Origin: Haplomitrium mnioides
Lineage: Eukaryota; Marchantiophyta; Haplomitriopsida; Calobryales
Assembly (NCBI GenBank): GCA_049999725.1
Contig: JBNGIS010005823.1
Coordinates: forward strand, 1-63,480
Length of the DNA: 63,480 bases
Reading direction: 5' to 3'
Shown: one piece after another, positions 1-12,165 of the stretch
Position numbering within the stretch: the stretch's first letter is position 1
Layout: each line of letters begins with the position of its first letter
Position numbers and translations under genes: made by a program
The notes under the pieces: generated by a model
Database searches by the model: none
Seen by the model: only the letters and a program-made list of their open reading frames with translations
What the model was told of the DNA's origin: nothing

Positions 1-78
<78 letters not shown>
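1..78. repeat. (TC)n microsatellite at window edge
   Basis: Uninterrupted TC dinucleotide run from the first base to 78. It probably continues outside the window. Bases 79-260 show no recognisable gene. Confidence 0.95.
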
Positions 79-81
<3 letters not shown>

Positions 82-796
82 AATAATTATTAAAATGAAG
101 CTTCAACACACAATTTCTCAATGCATTCTGCACCCAAATGCGGTAACCTTGAGCAAAGCTGCCCTAGAGGTACCTTTGGCAATAGAGAAATGAACAACAC
201 TTGAGCCTAAAGAAGCCAACTCACCTTCTATGGCTTGGACTGAACCACCTCTTCCTCCTTTGCACATTGTATGCTAACAAAAAAATATGCACATTCTTTC
301 CTTATTATAATAGTGGATTCAAAATATGTGTTGAAAGATGGGTTGAAGTTTGATGTAAAGAACCCTCACAAATACAAATACAAGATTGTAGGTGGCAATC
401 ACAAGTCTATTGCAATGAAACTATTGATTACAAAGCTTAGAGAAAATAACATGATTTTGTTGCTATGCAATTGCTACGGTTATATGAGGCTCACAATAAT
501 ACAAGCCAAGATATTTGCAACTAACGACCACTACCATCAAAGGTATTGGCTAGAGTTGATCTCTATTCAAAAGGTCCAATACTAGCACTAATGTTATGTT
601 CAGAGTGGGATGATTTCATCCCAAAAACTTTCAAATAAGCTTGTTCTTGAAACTTTGGAGATCAAACCAAAGTCTACTCTTGAAAAGACAATAACTTTTC
701 AAGACAATTGAATTCAACTAGCCTTTTGCAATTGAGAATTGTGGAAGCTACAGCAGGCAATATTTGCCATGTGGAAGAAGAACCAAGTCAATGGCC

Positions 797-1938
797 TGTG
801 AAGGCATGATATGGTTGGAGAGAATTTTAATGAGATTAGAACCATGCCATAGAATGGGATGCATTTTGATGAAGTATGGAGAAGACTTAGAAGTTATTAA
901 GAGAAACTTAGATTTGATCGGTTTTCTTGAATATGTGTAGAATTGAGTACAGAGTAAATTGTGTTCTTATTAAAAATGTTTAGAAGCTGATATTTTATAT
1001 AGGGATATAACATTGCTTAAATAATTAGTACAAATTTGCAAAAGTGAAAAAACTCTTGTAAACCGGAAGTTATAACTAGTTAAAGTTACAAAAGTGAGCT
1101 GCAGAAAAGTCAAAATAGAGAGTATTTGCAGATTAGAAAATACAAATATTATTATATGGGTAGAAATCTTGCTTGACAAGCTTTCCAACAAGGTATAGTA
1201 CAAGCAAATTGACTTAGTATTAATGACTTTATAGAGATTCTTCTAGAATAGACTAAAGAGAAGAAAAGTCAATTTGTTCTTTGACTTATTCTTTGATGGA
1301 ATCTCAAAGTATCATCTTAGGAATTTTTTGTAGGGACAAATACAAGGTAGAAAATTCTTAGACCAATTTTTGAGATTCTTTGACAAGAGAAGCTCCAAAT
1401 GAGAAGCTTCTTCTTGAAGAAGAAAACAAAAAGTGGAGATACCTGAGGAGCACTAGTAGGAATTAATAATTAGAGAGATAATCACCATAGATTCTTTACC
1501 TAAGGTGATAGAATATTTAGTTTTACTCCTAGTAATTATCTAGACTAGTATATAAGGAGGAAGAGCTTGAGTTTTAGACTTGGTTTTCATTTGGAGATTT
1601 TAGATTTGAGAGTTGTGAGAGACCTTTGGAGAAGCGCTTGGAGGAGCTCTTAGAGGAGCTACTTTGAAGACTCATTGGAGGGCAAGCACTTGAGGAGTAG
1701 TCTTTCATAGAGTGAGGAGTGTGTTGAGAGTTAGAAGGGTGAGAGTAAGAGTGATTTGTATGAGAGCATTTGGAGTAAAGAGTGAGGATTTCCACTATTT
1801 TTGTATTGAGTATTCTTCCTTTGTAGATTTTGTTGTGTATTGATGATTGCAGCGACACTTCAACCCACCTCTCATATTCAATGTGCACTCAACATCAAAG
1901 TCACATGAGGAAAAACCGGCGAAGCCTCGAGCTTTACA
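797..1938 (+). mobile_element. Solo LTR inserted in copy A, TSD GGCC
   Basis: Starts TGTGAAGG and ends CTTTACA, the usual TG...CA ends, 1142 bp long. It is flanked by GGCC at 793-796 and 1939-1942. Removing it plus one GGCC restores the reading frame seen in copy C (…N-G-Q-K-P-K…), which fixes the boundaries. A TATA box (TATATAAGG, 1549-1557) lies about two thirds in, consistent with a + strand LTR promoter. There is no internal region, so this is a solo LTR left by recombination. A 4-bp duplication is slightly short for plant LTR elements (5 bp is usual). The parent family is not otherwise present here. Confidence 0.8.
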
Positions 1939-2269
1939 GGCCAGAAACCTAAGGTAAAGGGTTCTTTGAGAATGGAAGATATGAAGTGTAGTCCTTAAAG
2001 ATCTTCTCAAGATCTCTCACACAAAATTATGTACCGTATTAATAATGATGATAAAATCTTTTTGTTTGAAGGTTTGTTGCCAAACCTAAGAGGAGGCAAA
2101 GATAGGATTTCATATCCACATATAGGAGTCAAAAGATAGCCTCCTTCTACTCAAGTTTTGAAATTTTTTTGATAATTTCCTTATTTTTATTTAATAGTTT
2201 TATTTCTTTGATATCCATTTTTCTTACAATTCAAATGGTTTTTATATATTATTCTTACATCAAGCCTCA

Positions 2270-2680
2270 ACAAGTCCCTGCATGCATTGATTCTCGAGTC
2301 CAAGCACTCAGAGTTAAACTGTTAGTAGATGCATTGGTGCAGCTAGTCCATACGCGCATAGACTCACACGTCTCTACGTAGTTGGACCAGCGGGTTCAAG
2401 CGTGTATAAACAAACTATTCCATGTGCGCAGGGACTCGTTTGTCCATCTATGCATGGACTGAATTTTCATGCACCCATAAATTTCCTTGTCCCTACACGC
2501 AATGATTCGCTTGTTTTAGTGCACACTGTCAAGTGAGTCCATGCTCACATGGACAAGCCAGTCCTTACATGCTTTGAGTATCTAGTCCATGTGTGCAATT
2601 GGTTGCAAGTCCCTATGCAATTTGACTTGTGAGTCCATGTGCATAAGGACTCAAGCTCCTTTGCGTTATGTTTGTAACAT
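2270..2680. repeat. Palindromic minisatellite in intron 2 of copy A
   Basis: Degenerate units of about 24-30 bp, each built on a palindrome close to AGTCCATGCGCGCATGGACT. An example is GTCCATGCTCACATGGAC at 2537-2554. The array lies wholly inside the intron between the segment ending near 2170 and the acceptor at 2737. The units are richer in CpG/GC than the surrounding AT-rich DNA. Confidence 0.85.
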
Positions 2681-3625
2681 TTGTTTGGTTTCTTCTTTGG
2701 AGGTGTTAATACTCCCATTTTTATTTTGTTTTTGTAGGGTGACAAATCAATGAGCTGTCCACTTGCCAAGAAGTTGAAAGCTGCGACTAAATGCAAGAAG
2801 GAAAATAATAGCCATTAAGAAAACAACTCAGGAGCCTAATCCAGCTCCAACCTTTGTCTCCTATCCTTTGGTTTTTTTGCTCCTCTACTAACAAAAACAA
2901 AGCTTAGAGTGGAAATCTAGAAATTGGGGGCAAAGAGATGGCCCAAGTTCAAATCCACCATTGGACTTAGATGAGGCACATCTATAGCCGTACGTAGGTG
3001 GACTCAATGTTGCGTTTTATCAAATCTATGGAGAGTCAAATGCTTGCCAATTGAAGGGGTTGGTTAAACCTCAAGATTTATTCTTGGCCATTGTGGATAT
3101 TTTTGATGGTTATAACCTTAAAGAATGCAAACATGATGACCTACAACCAACATAATGGCCTAGAACCTTTTCTAGAAGACAACATTTTTGACATGGTGTA
3201 ATTATTTGTGGCAATTACTACTTTGGAATTTTGGTCCTTTATAATTCTTCATTTTTCTCATGATTTTGATATTATCAATGATTTTCTTTTGGAGATATGT
3301 TGTAAAATCGATCACTTCATCTAGTGAGCTATTTTTCTTTGATGTTTTTTAGTCTTTTTAATTGAAATTATAAATGTTTATTATTGTTTCTTATTTTTTT
3401 TGTGTTGTAACATGAACAAAAGTAATATCCACCATTTTCTGTGGTCCCTGAATAGTGTATGCCCATGGGTGCTAGACTGTGAGTAGCTAAAACAATGAGG
3501 AGAAATGCAAGATGAAGTTTTTCAACGTCCAAATCAATGAAAAAGACTGTCAACCCCACTAAACAATGTGGTTTGTTTTTAATTGTCTTGCAGTTTCTAA
3601 AAAATTGAAACATCAAAGATATGAC

Positions 3626-3720
3626 ACTATAAACAACCACTAACTTGAACCATGAACCTTCATTGAATTCATGTTTTATTTTGCACTCAAGAAAAATGAT
3701 TTTCAAATTCAAACCTCAAA
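3626..3720 (-). pseudogene. Inverted N-terminal fragment of ParB-like family
   Basis: On the minus strand this reads CKIKHEFNEGSWFKLVVVYS. It matches the N-terminal block of copy B (KIKQELNSGS-FKVVVVIG) and the fragment at 53076-53160. It abuts the + strand exon 4 remnant of copy A, so the two pieces face opposite ways at a rearrangement point near 3626. The long open frame that continues down to 3368 on this strand is only the complement of copy A. Confidence 0.55.
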
Positions 3721-4624
3721 ATTTACTTTTTTTTTTTACATTTGTGAAATTTTTTATCAACATTTTATTAAGCTTGCAATTTGCTTTATTTAGATACTCA
3801 TAATATTCCAAAAACATTTTTATGTCTAATATATCATAGAAAATGATTTTTAGAATATTGTCTTTAAAGAAAATAAGCATCAATAGATAGAATATTTGCA
3901 GAACATATTGAAACTTTGATCATAATAATTTAATGTTTATTTATAATATTCAAAATATCTTAAACTTACTAAAACCTAAAACATTTACTAAAACTACATT
4001 CATAGAGAAGACAACGCCTAGACAAACACTGATATCTTTATCTACAATCGACTAACATATGCTTTCAACTTCCAACTACATACGAAAAGAATGAAAACAA
4101 AAAGAGAACACTTATGCTTGAATAGACTTTCGTACTTATATCTTCCAAACATAATTTCTTTCAATCAAAATCAATCTGACACCCTTATACACGCATAAAC
4201 TCAATCTTTCATAACTTACACAAATGTATTCCAAACAAAAAAATCAAAGAAAATACATGTGCAACAAATGATTTCATAACTTATAATTTCAATATGTATT
4301 CTTAAAAGATGAACCAAAAAATAAATAAAAAATCTTGAGTGTAGAGACTCTTTGTCTTTAAACCTAACTTGTTCAAACACAAATGTCCATGCAACCATGG
4401 AATTCCTTGCCTACATCTTACAAAATGCATAGTGTTATATCCAAAATTCATTCATTCTTCTAAGATAGCCTGTCCAGCTTGAACTTAGTAACATATAGAT
4501 TAAATGTTTTCTTCTTGAACGATCATTTATTCAAACATATGCATCCATGTGACCTTAAACTTGAACTTTTGTTGAAGTCAAATATTTTGTTTTATATGTA
4601 AAAACTATATCATGTAGCGGCTTC
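3721..4624. other. AT-rich spacer, no gene seen
   Basis: Very AT-rich sequence with homopolymer T runs at the left end. No coding match, tandem array or RNA gene is recognised. Confidence 0.6.
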
Positions 4625-6019
4625 TTACTCAATCTTGTCCTTCTCAAAATAGATAGTGTCTTCTAGATCAATTGATTGAGAAGCAAGAGCATCTACAATT
4701 GTTGATAAATCATGTTTGGACTTTCAAATCCCCAAAATAGCAACAAAGTCACATGAAAGCACATGTTGTACTAAGAGGAACATATTCTTATGATAAATGT
4801 AAAAAATTTGTGACTCTGTGAGATCTGATGGCAAAGACGCCATTGCCAAAACTCTCTATGGAATATAGATAGATTGTCGTCTATCATATTCTATGGAAAT
4901 GCAATTTTGCATTAATCTAAGAGCATAGATTAAGCTTGTATCAAACCTATAACAAAGATCTAAAATCCAATCCTGCTCAAACAACAAATAATCAATGAAG
5001 AAATTGTAAAGAGCATGCAGCTTTTAATAAACATTTACATGAGCATCATCTCTTGGATGTTATAGTTTCTCAGAAACTATAGGGCAGCTAAATACACTGT
5101 GCATAGTTTGGCGGAGGCGATCAATCACATCTTCATATTGCAAATTGAACAGTTTCATGTTGCACTTACTCTCCTTTATCTAGTAGCCCACCGTCGAATA
5201 CTTGTAACCATATGCAATTCTGGGACCACCAAAATGATGAATGTTTGTTTTGTCCCTACATTAATCACATAAAATTTATAAGATATAGCAAGAAAAGAAA
5301 TCAATCACCACACAAATATACTAATAAAGAATAAAAAAAATAAAAATTTAAAAGACTAGCCAGATGTCGTGATTGATGGCGCAATAAACTTCCAAAAAGA
5401 CATCCTTGACAATGTCAAACTACAACAAAGAGTGAATAATAACAAAAGACCAAAACTTAGATGTTGTAATTGCTACAATAAATGAAACTATGTCAATATA
5501 TCATCCTTTGCAAAGGGCTATGAATCATCATGCTTGCATTCTTTAAGGTTGTAACAAAAAAGGAATGTCAGCAATAGCAAGAGTGAAACCTTGTGGTTTC
5601 ACGAGCTCTTTTAGTTTCCTAGCATTGGAATCCTCGTTGACTTGATAAAACACTATGCCTAGTTCGTCTACATATGAATGCAGATATGATTCCTCTACAT
5701 CGACTCCTCCCTTTGAAAGAGAGACAACAACGTCATTTTGGTACCTCACTTTCCACTCTCTTGCTTTCTAACAATGAAGCAAAAAAACATGAGGGTAATT
5801 GACCAAGGTTGGGGCTTGGTCTTGTTCTTAAAAAGCTTCTTCCACATCTTCAGTTTTGTTTTTTGCCCTTGGCAATTGTTGTCAACTTTTTTGCCACTTG
5901 ATCTTTTAATTTTTTGTCACCATGAAAGCGAAAACATGTTACAAATCAATAAAAAAAGAAGCATATTAGTTAGTCTTCATGCACTAGAAGGCATCCCTCT
6001 AGTTAGAGAGGGATTCTTC

Positions 6020-6300
6020 AAACCTAGACGTACATGGACCAAGAGTCAAAACACTTGGACTATTGGTAGTCCATGCGTGCATAAACTTTAATAGTCCATG
6101 AAAGCATGGACTCTTTGCATAGACTCCAAACGCAAGGAGTCTGTACTCCAAACGTGTGAGAACTATGAAGAGCCATGCACATATTAACTTCAAATAGTCC
6201 AAGCGCTAGGACTTTGAAGAGTCTACATGTACATGGACTTCTATGCACACTTGGACTCTTTGTAGTCCATATACACCTTCAATATAAAGCCTATATGCAT
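6020..6300. repeat. Palindromic minisatellite in intron 2 of copy B
   Basis: Repeated near-palindromes of the AGTCCATG...CATGGACT type spaced by short AT-rich linkers. They lie inside intron 2 (about 5922-6403), at the position homologous to the arrays at 2270-2680 and 55190-55490. Confidence 0.85.
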
Positions 6301-7929
6301 ATGAACTTAGTGGTTAGAAGAAGAGGTCAAAAGAAAAAGGAATTCAAGAGATTAAAATGCAAATTTACAACAAAAATGATTGTAAATGATAAAATAGACT
6401 TACTAACAAGTTCTCAAAACTAGAATAGATGGAGAGCATTTTTGATTGCTATGTATGGATGGTATATTCCATTTGTGCCTCTTCCCAGGTTGGACAACAC
6501 ACCTCCTAAGAAAAAGATTTGACTCAAGTTCTCAAGACATCTCTTCAATTAAAGTCTCTCCGGCCTCCACTTTCTTCAAAAATAAAATTTATTTCTTCAA
6601 AAAGACCTCGAAGAGACCTCCAATGCATCCACTTTATATCCTCTATTCTCAAAAACCTTTGGCTTTAGGTTTTTGGTCTTTCAGTAAGTTCTTCTCCACA
6701 TTTCAAAAATGGTCTATTACACCTCCCAAAGCTCTCCAGTGTGGAAGGCGAATTGAAACTAGTTGTCTTAAGAAGTCATGGTCTTTTCAAGAGAGGATTT
6801 TGGTGTTATTTCCAAAGTCTCCAAAACCAATACTTGCTTTAACTTTTTGATTGAAATAATCCCGCTCTTCATGTAACTCTGATGCCAATACTGAACCTTT
6901 TGAATGGAGGTCATCTCCAACCAATACCACTGGTGGTAATGTCATCTATGGCAAACATTCAGGTTTCTATTGGTGTCAGCTCCACATAAACATAGCAGTT
7001 ACACAATGAGTACATAGGATTTTCTGCTCCATACTTTGTAATCAAGAGTTGCCTTGCGGTAGCATGGTGATTGCCTCCAACAATCTTGTATCAATGCTTG
7101 TGAGGGTTTCTAGTGTCAAACTCAGACTTATCCTTTAACCCACACTTCGGGTCCACCACCACAATAAAGAATGAGTGGGCATGCTTGTTGGTTAGCATTT
7201 GTTGGGTAAGTAGCTCCACAAAGTTCTCCTTTAATCACTTTTTTTGGAAAGGTCAGTAGTTGTCCATTCCAAGCTTTGGCAAATTAAGATTTTCAAGTCG
7301 AATAGTTATTGTTTCTTCACAAACCTTGCAATGCTAGATGGCAGATTCACAAATTATATTTTTATCTTCCTCAGAAATTATCTAAGGATCAACATATTCC
7401 CTCTCATGGAATGTCCTTGGCCCCTTGTGCACTTGTTGCTTTCATCTTAAAGTTTATGGTTTTTTCCATAGGCTCAGGCTCAACGTCTTCTTCAGAACTG
7501 CTTGAAGAGGAAGAAGAGAAAGAACATAAAGAAGAGCTTGGGAGAGATGGTGAAGGAACCAACTATGAAGGAACTTGTGCTTGCATGGGTTTCTTCTTCT
7601 GCAAAGCCAACTTTTTCTTTGTTGAGCCTTTTGCTGACTCGAATGCTTTTTTTTTTCTTCAATGTTGATGGTCCACTAGTTGCTCCAATTGTCAATGTTG
7701 CCCCATTGAGATGAGGAACACATTGAGCTAGGCTCAACCTAGGTTTCACCTTCAAAAGTTGTTGATTGAGGGCAAATTTGATGAAGTTTCTTTCAATGCA
7801 CTTTGCGTTTAGGCATGCTTTGACAAAATCATATAGAAACTGTAAAAATTAAAACAAAACAAGTAATTAGAATCTAAAACCTTAAATTGAAAAAAAAAAA
7901 CAACAACAAAAAACATATTTGACTGATGT

Positions 7930-8345
7930 GACTCACAAGTCCATGTGCACATGCAATCCTCAGATCAAAAGCTAAGATTCAAGAGTCCATACACGCATGA
8001 ACTCGTGAGTCTAACCACACATAGACTCAAGAGTCTATGTGCACATAAACTCACAAGTCTGTGCGCGTTTAGACTTGAGAATCTATGCGCGCATTGACTT
8101 ATTAGTCCAAGCGCGCATAAACTCTTCAGTTAATGCGCCAATAGACTCATGAGTCCACGCACGTTTGGACTCTCGAATCTAATCTCTCCTTGCTTGAGAA
8201 CTCCATGCACTTATAGAGTCTCAAGTGTATGTGAGCATGGACTCTTGAGTCCTAGCAAGCAAGGACTCTCAAGTCCATGTACATATGGATTCTCAAGTCT
8301 ATATGAGCATAGACTCAAGAATCCCTACGAGCATGGACTATTGAA
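7930..8345. repeat. Palindromic minisatellite in intron 1 of copy B
   Basis: About fifteen degenerate units of the form (C/G)AGTCCATGCGCGCATRGACTC. It fills most of intron 1 (7840-8371) and ends just before the donor. Homologous in position to the array at 57160-57430. Confidence 0.85.
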
Positions 8346-8610
8346 AAAAAAGCTACAACTACTCTTTTTACCTTTCTATTCTTGCATGCTTCTTGCAAGT
8401 CTAATGTGAATGGGTCCCTTGGCTTCATTTTGTTGAAGCAAAACTTCTTTGATGAAGCTTTGTATAGGCTGATTCCATCTTTCGACTGCACAATGAGCCC
8501 AATGTGACCATTGTGTCCCTCCTAAATCACAAAACATTGGACCAAAACACCAATAACAACAACTACTTTGAACTAAGAACCGCTATTGAGTTCTTGTTTG
8601 ATTTTGCGCT

Positions 8611-11600
8611 TGTTACGACATAAGGTTGAGAAGAACTGTGCTAAAGAAGAAGCATGGAAGACATGGAAAGAAGTTAATTGAATCTACATCGATGTATCTT
8701 CAAGAGAATCAGCTCTACATCAACAAATTGCAAAGGATCAAGATCTACTTCAACGTGTCATCAACTCTTCAACATCTTCAACGAACAAGAAAAATATGAT
8801 TGATTCTGCAATAGCTGTATTAGAAATTATGCTTTAGGCTAGACTCAAAGTAATGTGTAGATGGCAAGCATAGGTACGTGCGAGCCAACTCTGATCAAGA
8901 AAGCAGACTATCAGGAAATTCCATAGAAATAGTTGATCCAAATATGGTGAAAACTCTAGAAAGAAGTTTTGGGATGGTTTTTATATCCTTTCTTTTTGTA
9001 GGTTGTTTAGTAGTCTGTTTTATATGTTTGTAATTAAGAAGTCCAGTAACCGGATATGGAGCACAAGGGAAGACTCAAAAATGAGGTTCATCAACGATCA
9101 AGACTTGGTTAAGGTACATGTCAGCAACAACGAGAAGGAAATATGGATACCGGAAAAGCCTAGGAAGATGGTGAAGAATTGATGAAGAAAATCCAAGAGC
9201 AATCAAATGGACGGTGTAGCGGAAAAATGTTTTCTTTTCTAGAAATTGGGTATAGCCAAAGGATGTCGGTGAGAACACTCTCTCTTTCTTGGGCATTGGA
9301 TCTGAATCTTGTTTTGATGCTTGATCATTCTGCGCCCACTTTGGTTCTCTCTCTTGCTTGCTCGGCTCGCTCGATTGATTATGGAAGAATGTTATTATGG
9401 TTCTTCCAAAAGAGGGGAGAAAAAGATATGGAATCAAAATGAGAAGACTTTGTTGGCAAACCAATTTCAGGGTGTGTACTGAGAGGAAAAAAAGAAGCTC
9501 TAGGGAGATTGTAAGGAAAGTTCAACAATGTCTATGTTCGGGATACTATCTGTGTCTATTTTTGTGTATTGTAACTAGTCAACAAGAAGCATAAGAGATA
9601 GTGGAAATTCAATAAAAGAGAAGTTCAATCATGGGTGTTAGAGAAGCCCTGGTGGTGAGTCTGCTAGGAAAGATATGCAAATCAGCCTCTTGTACAGTTC
9701 CTATAGAGGGAAAGTGCTATCGACATTTTGCTTTGAAGTTATTTGAGTGGCTCCGATGGTGATGCTTCCATTGTCCAGTTGAGTAGTAAGTGTATATGTG
9801 GTCGCTCCTCCTTGTTCCTTTCTATGTGCCATCTCTCATGTATGTTGTCTTACTTTTGGTAATATTTGGATGTTGAGGCTAGCAACACAATGCCAACTTC
9901 AGAAAAATGGGTATGCCTCTTTATTTTTACGTGTTTTTCTTGGTGTCAATCTCTTATTTATGTTCAGAGCATAAGAAAAAAGACTCAATCTAGAAAAAAA
10001 AGTCTCACTCTGTGTGATGTATTTCTCTTATATGTGGTTGTAAGAGATTCATTCGATTTCTGTAGATTTCATCCTAAGGTGCACAAACTAAGTTATCAAC
10101 CATTGGATTTGCGCAATTGGTTTGTTAGTTGAGCATTAGTGGCTCTTAGAATCTTGAGAAGATGGACCTCAAAGTCCTTAGTACATGTATTATTTCCTAT
10201 GAGTAAAGAGTGCTCACTTGCCATATGTGAGTTTTGACAACTGTATACCCCTTTCATTCGCATCTCTCCTCTATCTACCAGAAATCATTGATCCAGGTTG
10301 CATGTTTTGAAGAAAGAGTTCTCAAGTTCAATTCATCGTGAATTTCCTCAAGGTTCCTCACAATCAATGATTCATTACATTCTATTGGGAAACTGCCTCA
10401 TAGTGATTGTCTTTTATCCACAAGTCCCTCACAATTCTCTTCCTCTAAAACCATAGGTCCCAACCCATTCTTCTTCTTATCCACCAGGTCCAATATCTCT
10501 TTGGCATGATCTTAGACCGCTAGTCCCTTCAAAAAACCATTGATCCCACCTTTTGGTCCAGTCCTTCACCGCCGCCCAACGTTGTTTTCAGCAGGGAAGT
10601 TGGAACGACACTTCCGACATCCTGTACTTTTGACGTCACCTTCTAACCCAATAGCTTCCCCAATGATTTGTCTTTAATGGGCAGATAACTTCCGCGCCGG
10701 ATTAACCTGCATAGTGGTCCTCCTTTATATCTATTGGTTCTTAGCTTTATCTAGTGGTAATTTCGTTCCATCAGAGTTGCAGTTTAGTTCATATTCTAAA
10801 TATCAGAGTCTCTATTTTGCCACTTGTCCATGATATTGGCGTCTCCATTTCTATCCTTAGCCGATTCTTTGGAATCCCTGTTTTGCCCATGCCTAGTCTA
10901 CTACCTTATCAAAATCATTATTTTGTCATAATTATGATCTATCAGACTTGCGCTTGTATCTGTCTAGGCATGTCAAAGTACTTTTGAAGACTAGATTTGA
11001 CGTCGGGAATTGCAGCCCAATCCTCACAACCTTAGGGTTTCTTTAGAACCTGCCCAATCGCACCCCTTCAGAGATAGCTCCCTAGGCATTCATCTCCTCT
11101 CCCAATGTATTTCTTTCTGTTTTGTATGTGCAACATGTGATGTCAAAATGATTTAGATCCTTAAAGTCCTACAATCTCTCTACATTAGCCTTCCGTGACA
11201 ATCTACATTTCCACCCCTCAGCACGTATTGTCACTTGCTGGAATACTCCCACTAGTTGCTACAAATGGAATGAAGCAGGAGAGGAAGCAACATGCACCAA
11301 TGTTGCATAAAAACAAGAGGGCTAATAGGGGGGGGAACCTCTTCATGTTAGAAATGGCGTAAAATAGAGGACATCAGATTCTTTAATGTTGTTTGCATTG
11401 TAGTATAGCTGCGATTATCCTCTACCACTCTCTGCAATGTTGTCATATGCCAAAATGGTCGATGCTTGTGATCTGGATCAATCTTTCCTTGTTTATGTAT
11501 TGAATGTGGCTAGAGAGAGTTGACACTATGTGGTGGTTGGTCACTTGGATTCCTTTGGATACGTTAAGCTTTGAAGATATCCCTGCCATGACCCACGAAC

Positions 11601-12165
11601 GACTTTGATGCTTGCTTGGGAGTCACCGTTTCATCTTTGTTTTTCATGGATATGCGTTAGTTTTGACAAATGTTGCATTCGTTTGCTAACAATTTGTGAT
11701 AGCCTCTCCTCTCCTATATTGCGCTAGCCTCTTCTTTGATATTGCAATAGCCTCTCTTTCTGAATTTGCGATAGCCCTCTTGCTCAAATTTACGATAGCC
11801 TCTCCTAATTTTTGATCCTTCTCTTTGATTGCCACACTCTATTTCATCCCATTGCGTTAGCAGACAATTGCTAGACTTCTTTGTTGCTTCTATTCTCCCC
11901 TTCTTCTATGGCATTACAAAGATAGTTTGGATTTTAATTTTGTTGTCTGAAACACACATTAATTCATGTTTGTGTATGAGGCAACCTTCTATCTCTTCTA
12001 CTCGATCAGAACGCTATTCGCGTTGGAGCATCCAAGTTCCTACTTTGTCCTAGCTAGCACTTCTTGCACCATATGCATTGCCCACCTCTCCCAACCTCCT
12101 TCTAGTTCCTATCACCATGGCCTTTCTTCCAGCCCAACCATCTTGTTACTCTTGCTAGAAGTTAC
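8611..12165. other. Unassigned, possible LTR/leader sequence
   Basis: Copy B is cut off at 8611, where the sequence begins TGTTACGACATAAGG, a plausible LTR start. No matching second LTR, primer-binding site or target duplication was found, so the element is not defined. The stretch is less AT-biased than its neighbours and contains only short open frames with no recognisable product. It may be the LTR and untranslated leader of the gypsy element whose gag starts near 12166. Confidence 0.35.
11690..11815. repeat. Short tandem repeat (GCGATAGCCTCTC-type)
   Basis: Five degenerate copies of a motif like TTGCGATAGCCTCTC at about 25-bp spacing, just upstream of the gag remnant of element G1. Confidence 0.6.

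Larger units (their letters stand above)
262..3625 (+). pseudogene. ParB-like domain gene, copy A (decayed, 5' incomplete)
   Basis: Broken copy of the three-member ParB-like family (see copies B and C). The readable stretch 271-585 has the ParB-box-like GG-x-H-x3-A motif (IVGGNHKS) followed by a segment ending HYHQRYWLELISIQKV. This mirrors the ParB order: G(E)RR..A box, then a helix with a conserved N/H-N before an SPIE-like turn. The frame continues with stops to 796, where a solo LTR interrupts it, and resumes at 1939 (GQKPKVKGSLRMEDMK). Intron 2 is about 2171-2737 (donor decayed to GA, acceptor TTTGTAG intact) and holds the palindromic array. Exon 3 runs 2738-3323 (VAFYQIYGESNACQLKGL, then LVKPQ). 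The short intron 3 is followed by part of exon 4 from about 3414 (NKSNIHHF). Homology stops at 3625, where an inverted piece of another copy begins. Many stops and frameshifts make it non-functional. The family assignment by copy-to-copy alignment is solid; the ParB label is inference. Confidence 0.7.
4625..8610 (-). pseudogene. ParB-like domain gene, copy B (decayed)
   Basis: Full-length-looking but decayed copy. The exon plan follows copy C. Exon 1 is about 8610-8372 (GHIGLIVQSKDGISLYKA), with donor GTAAAA. Exon 2 is 7839-6404: FLYDFVKACLNAKCIERN, a charged Ser/Lys-rich linker (frame open 7755-7492), then the ParB-like block near 7250-6900 and a block near 6740-6480. Donor GTAAGT is intact. 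Exon 3 is about 5921-5361 (frame open 5749-5543: YVDELGIVFYQVNEDSNARK, then LKELVKPQGF). Exon 4 is 5255-4625; it keeps the Trp codon lost in copy C and ends ...EKDKIE-stop. Introns 1 and 2 (7840-8371, about 5922-6403) carry palindromic arrays; intron 3 (5256-5360) does not. Exon 1 is interrupted at its 5' end near 8611. Many in-frame stops are present. Confidence 0.7.

Noticed and set aside
2940-2970. A tRNA gene, suggested by GTTCAAATCC
   Set aside because: The motif lies in exon 3 of copy A and no acceptor, D or anticodon arms can be folded around it.
3368-3625. A minus-strand gene continuing below the N-terminal fragment at 3626-3720
   Set aside because: The + strand of this stretch aligns with exon 4 of copies B and C (NKSNIHH...), so the minus-strand frame is only its complement.
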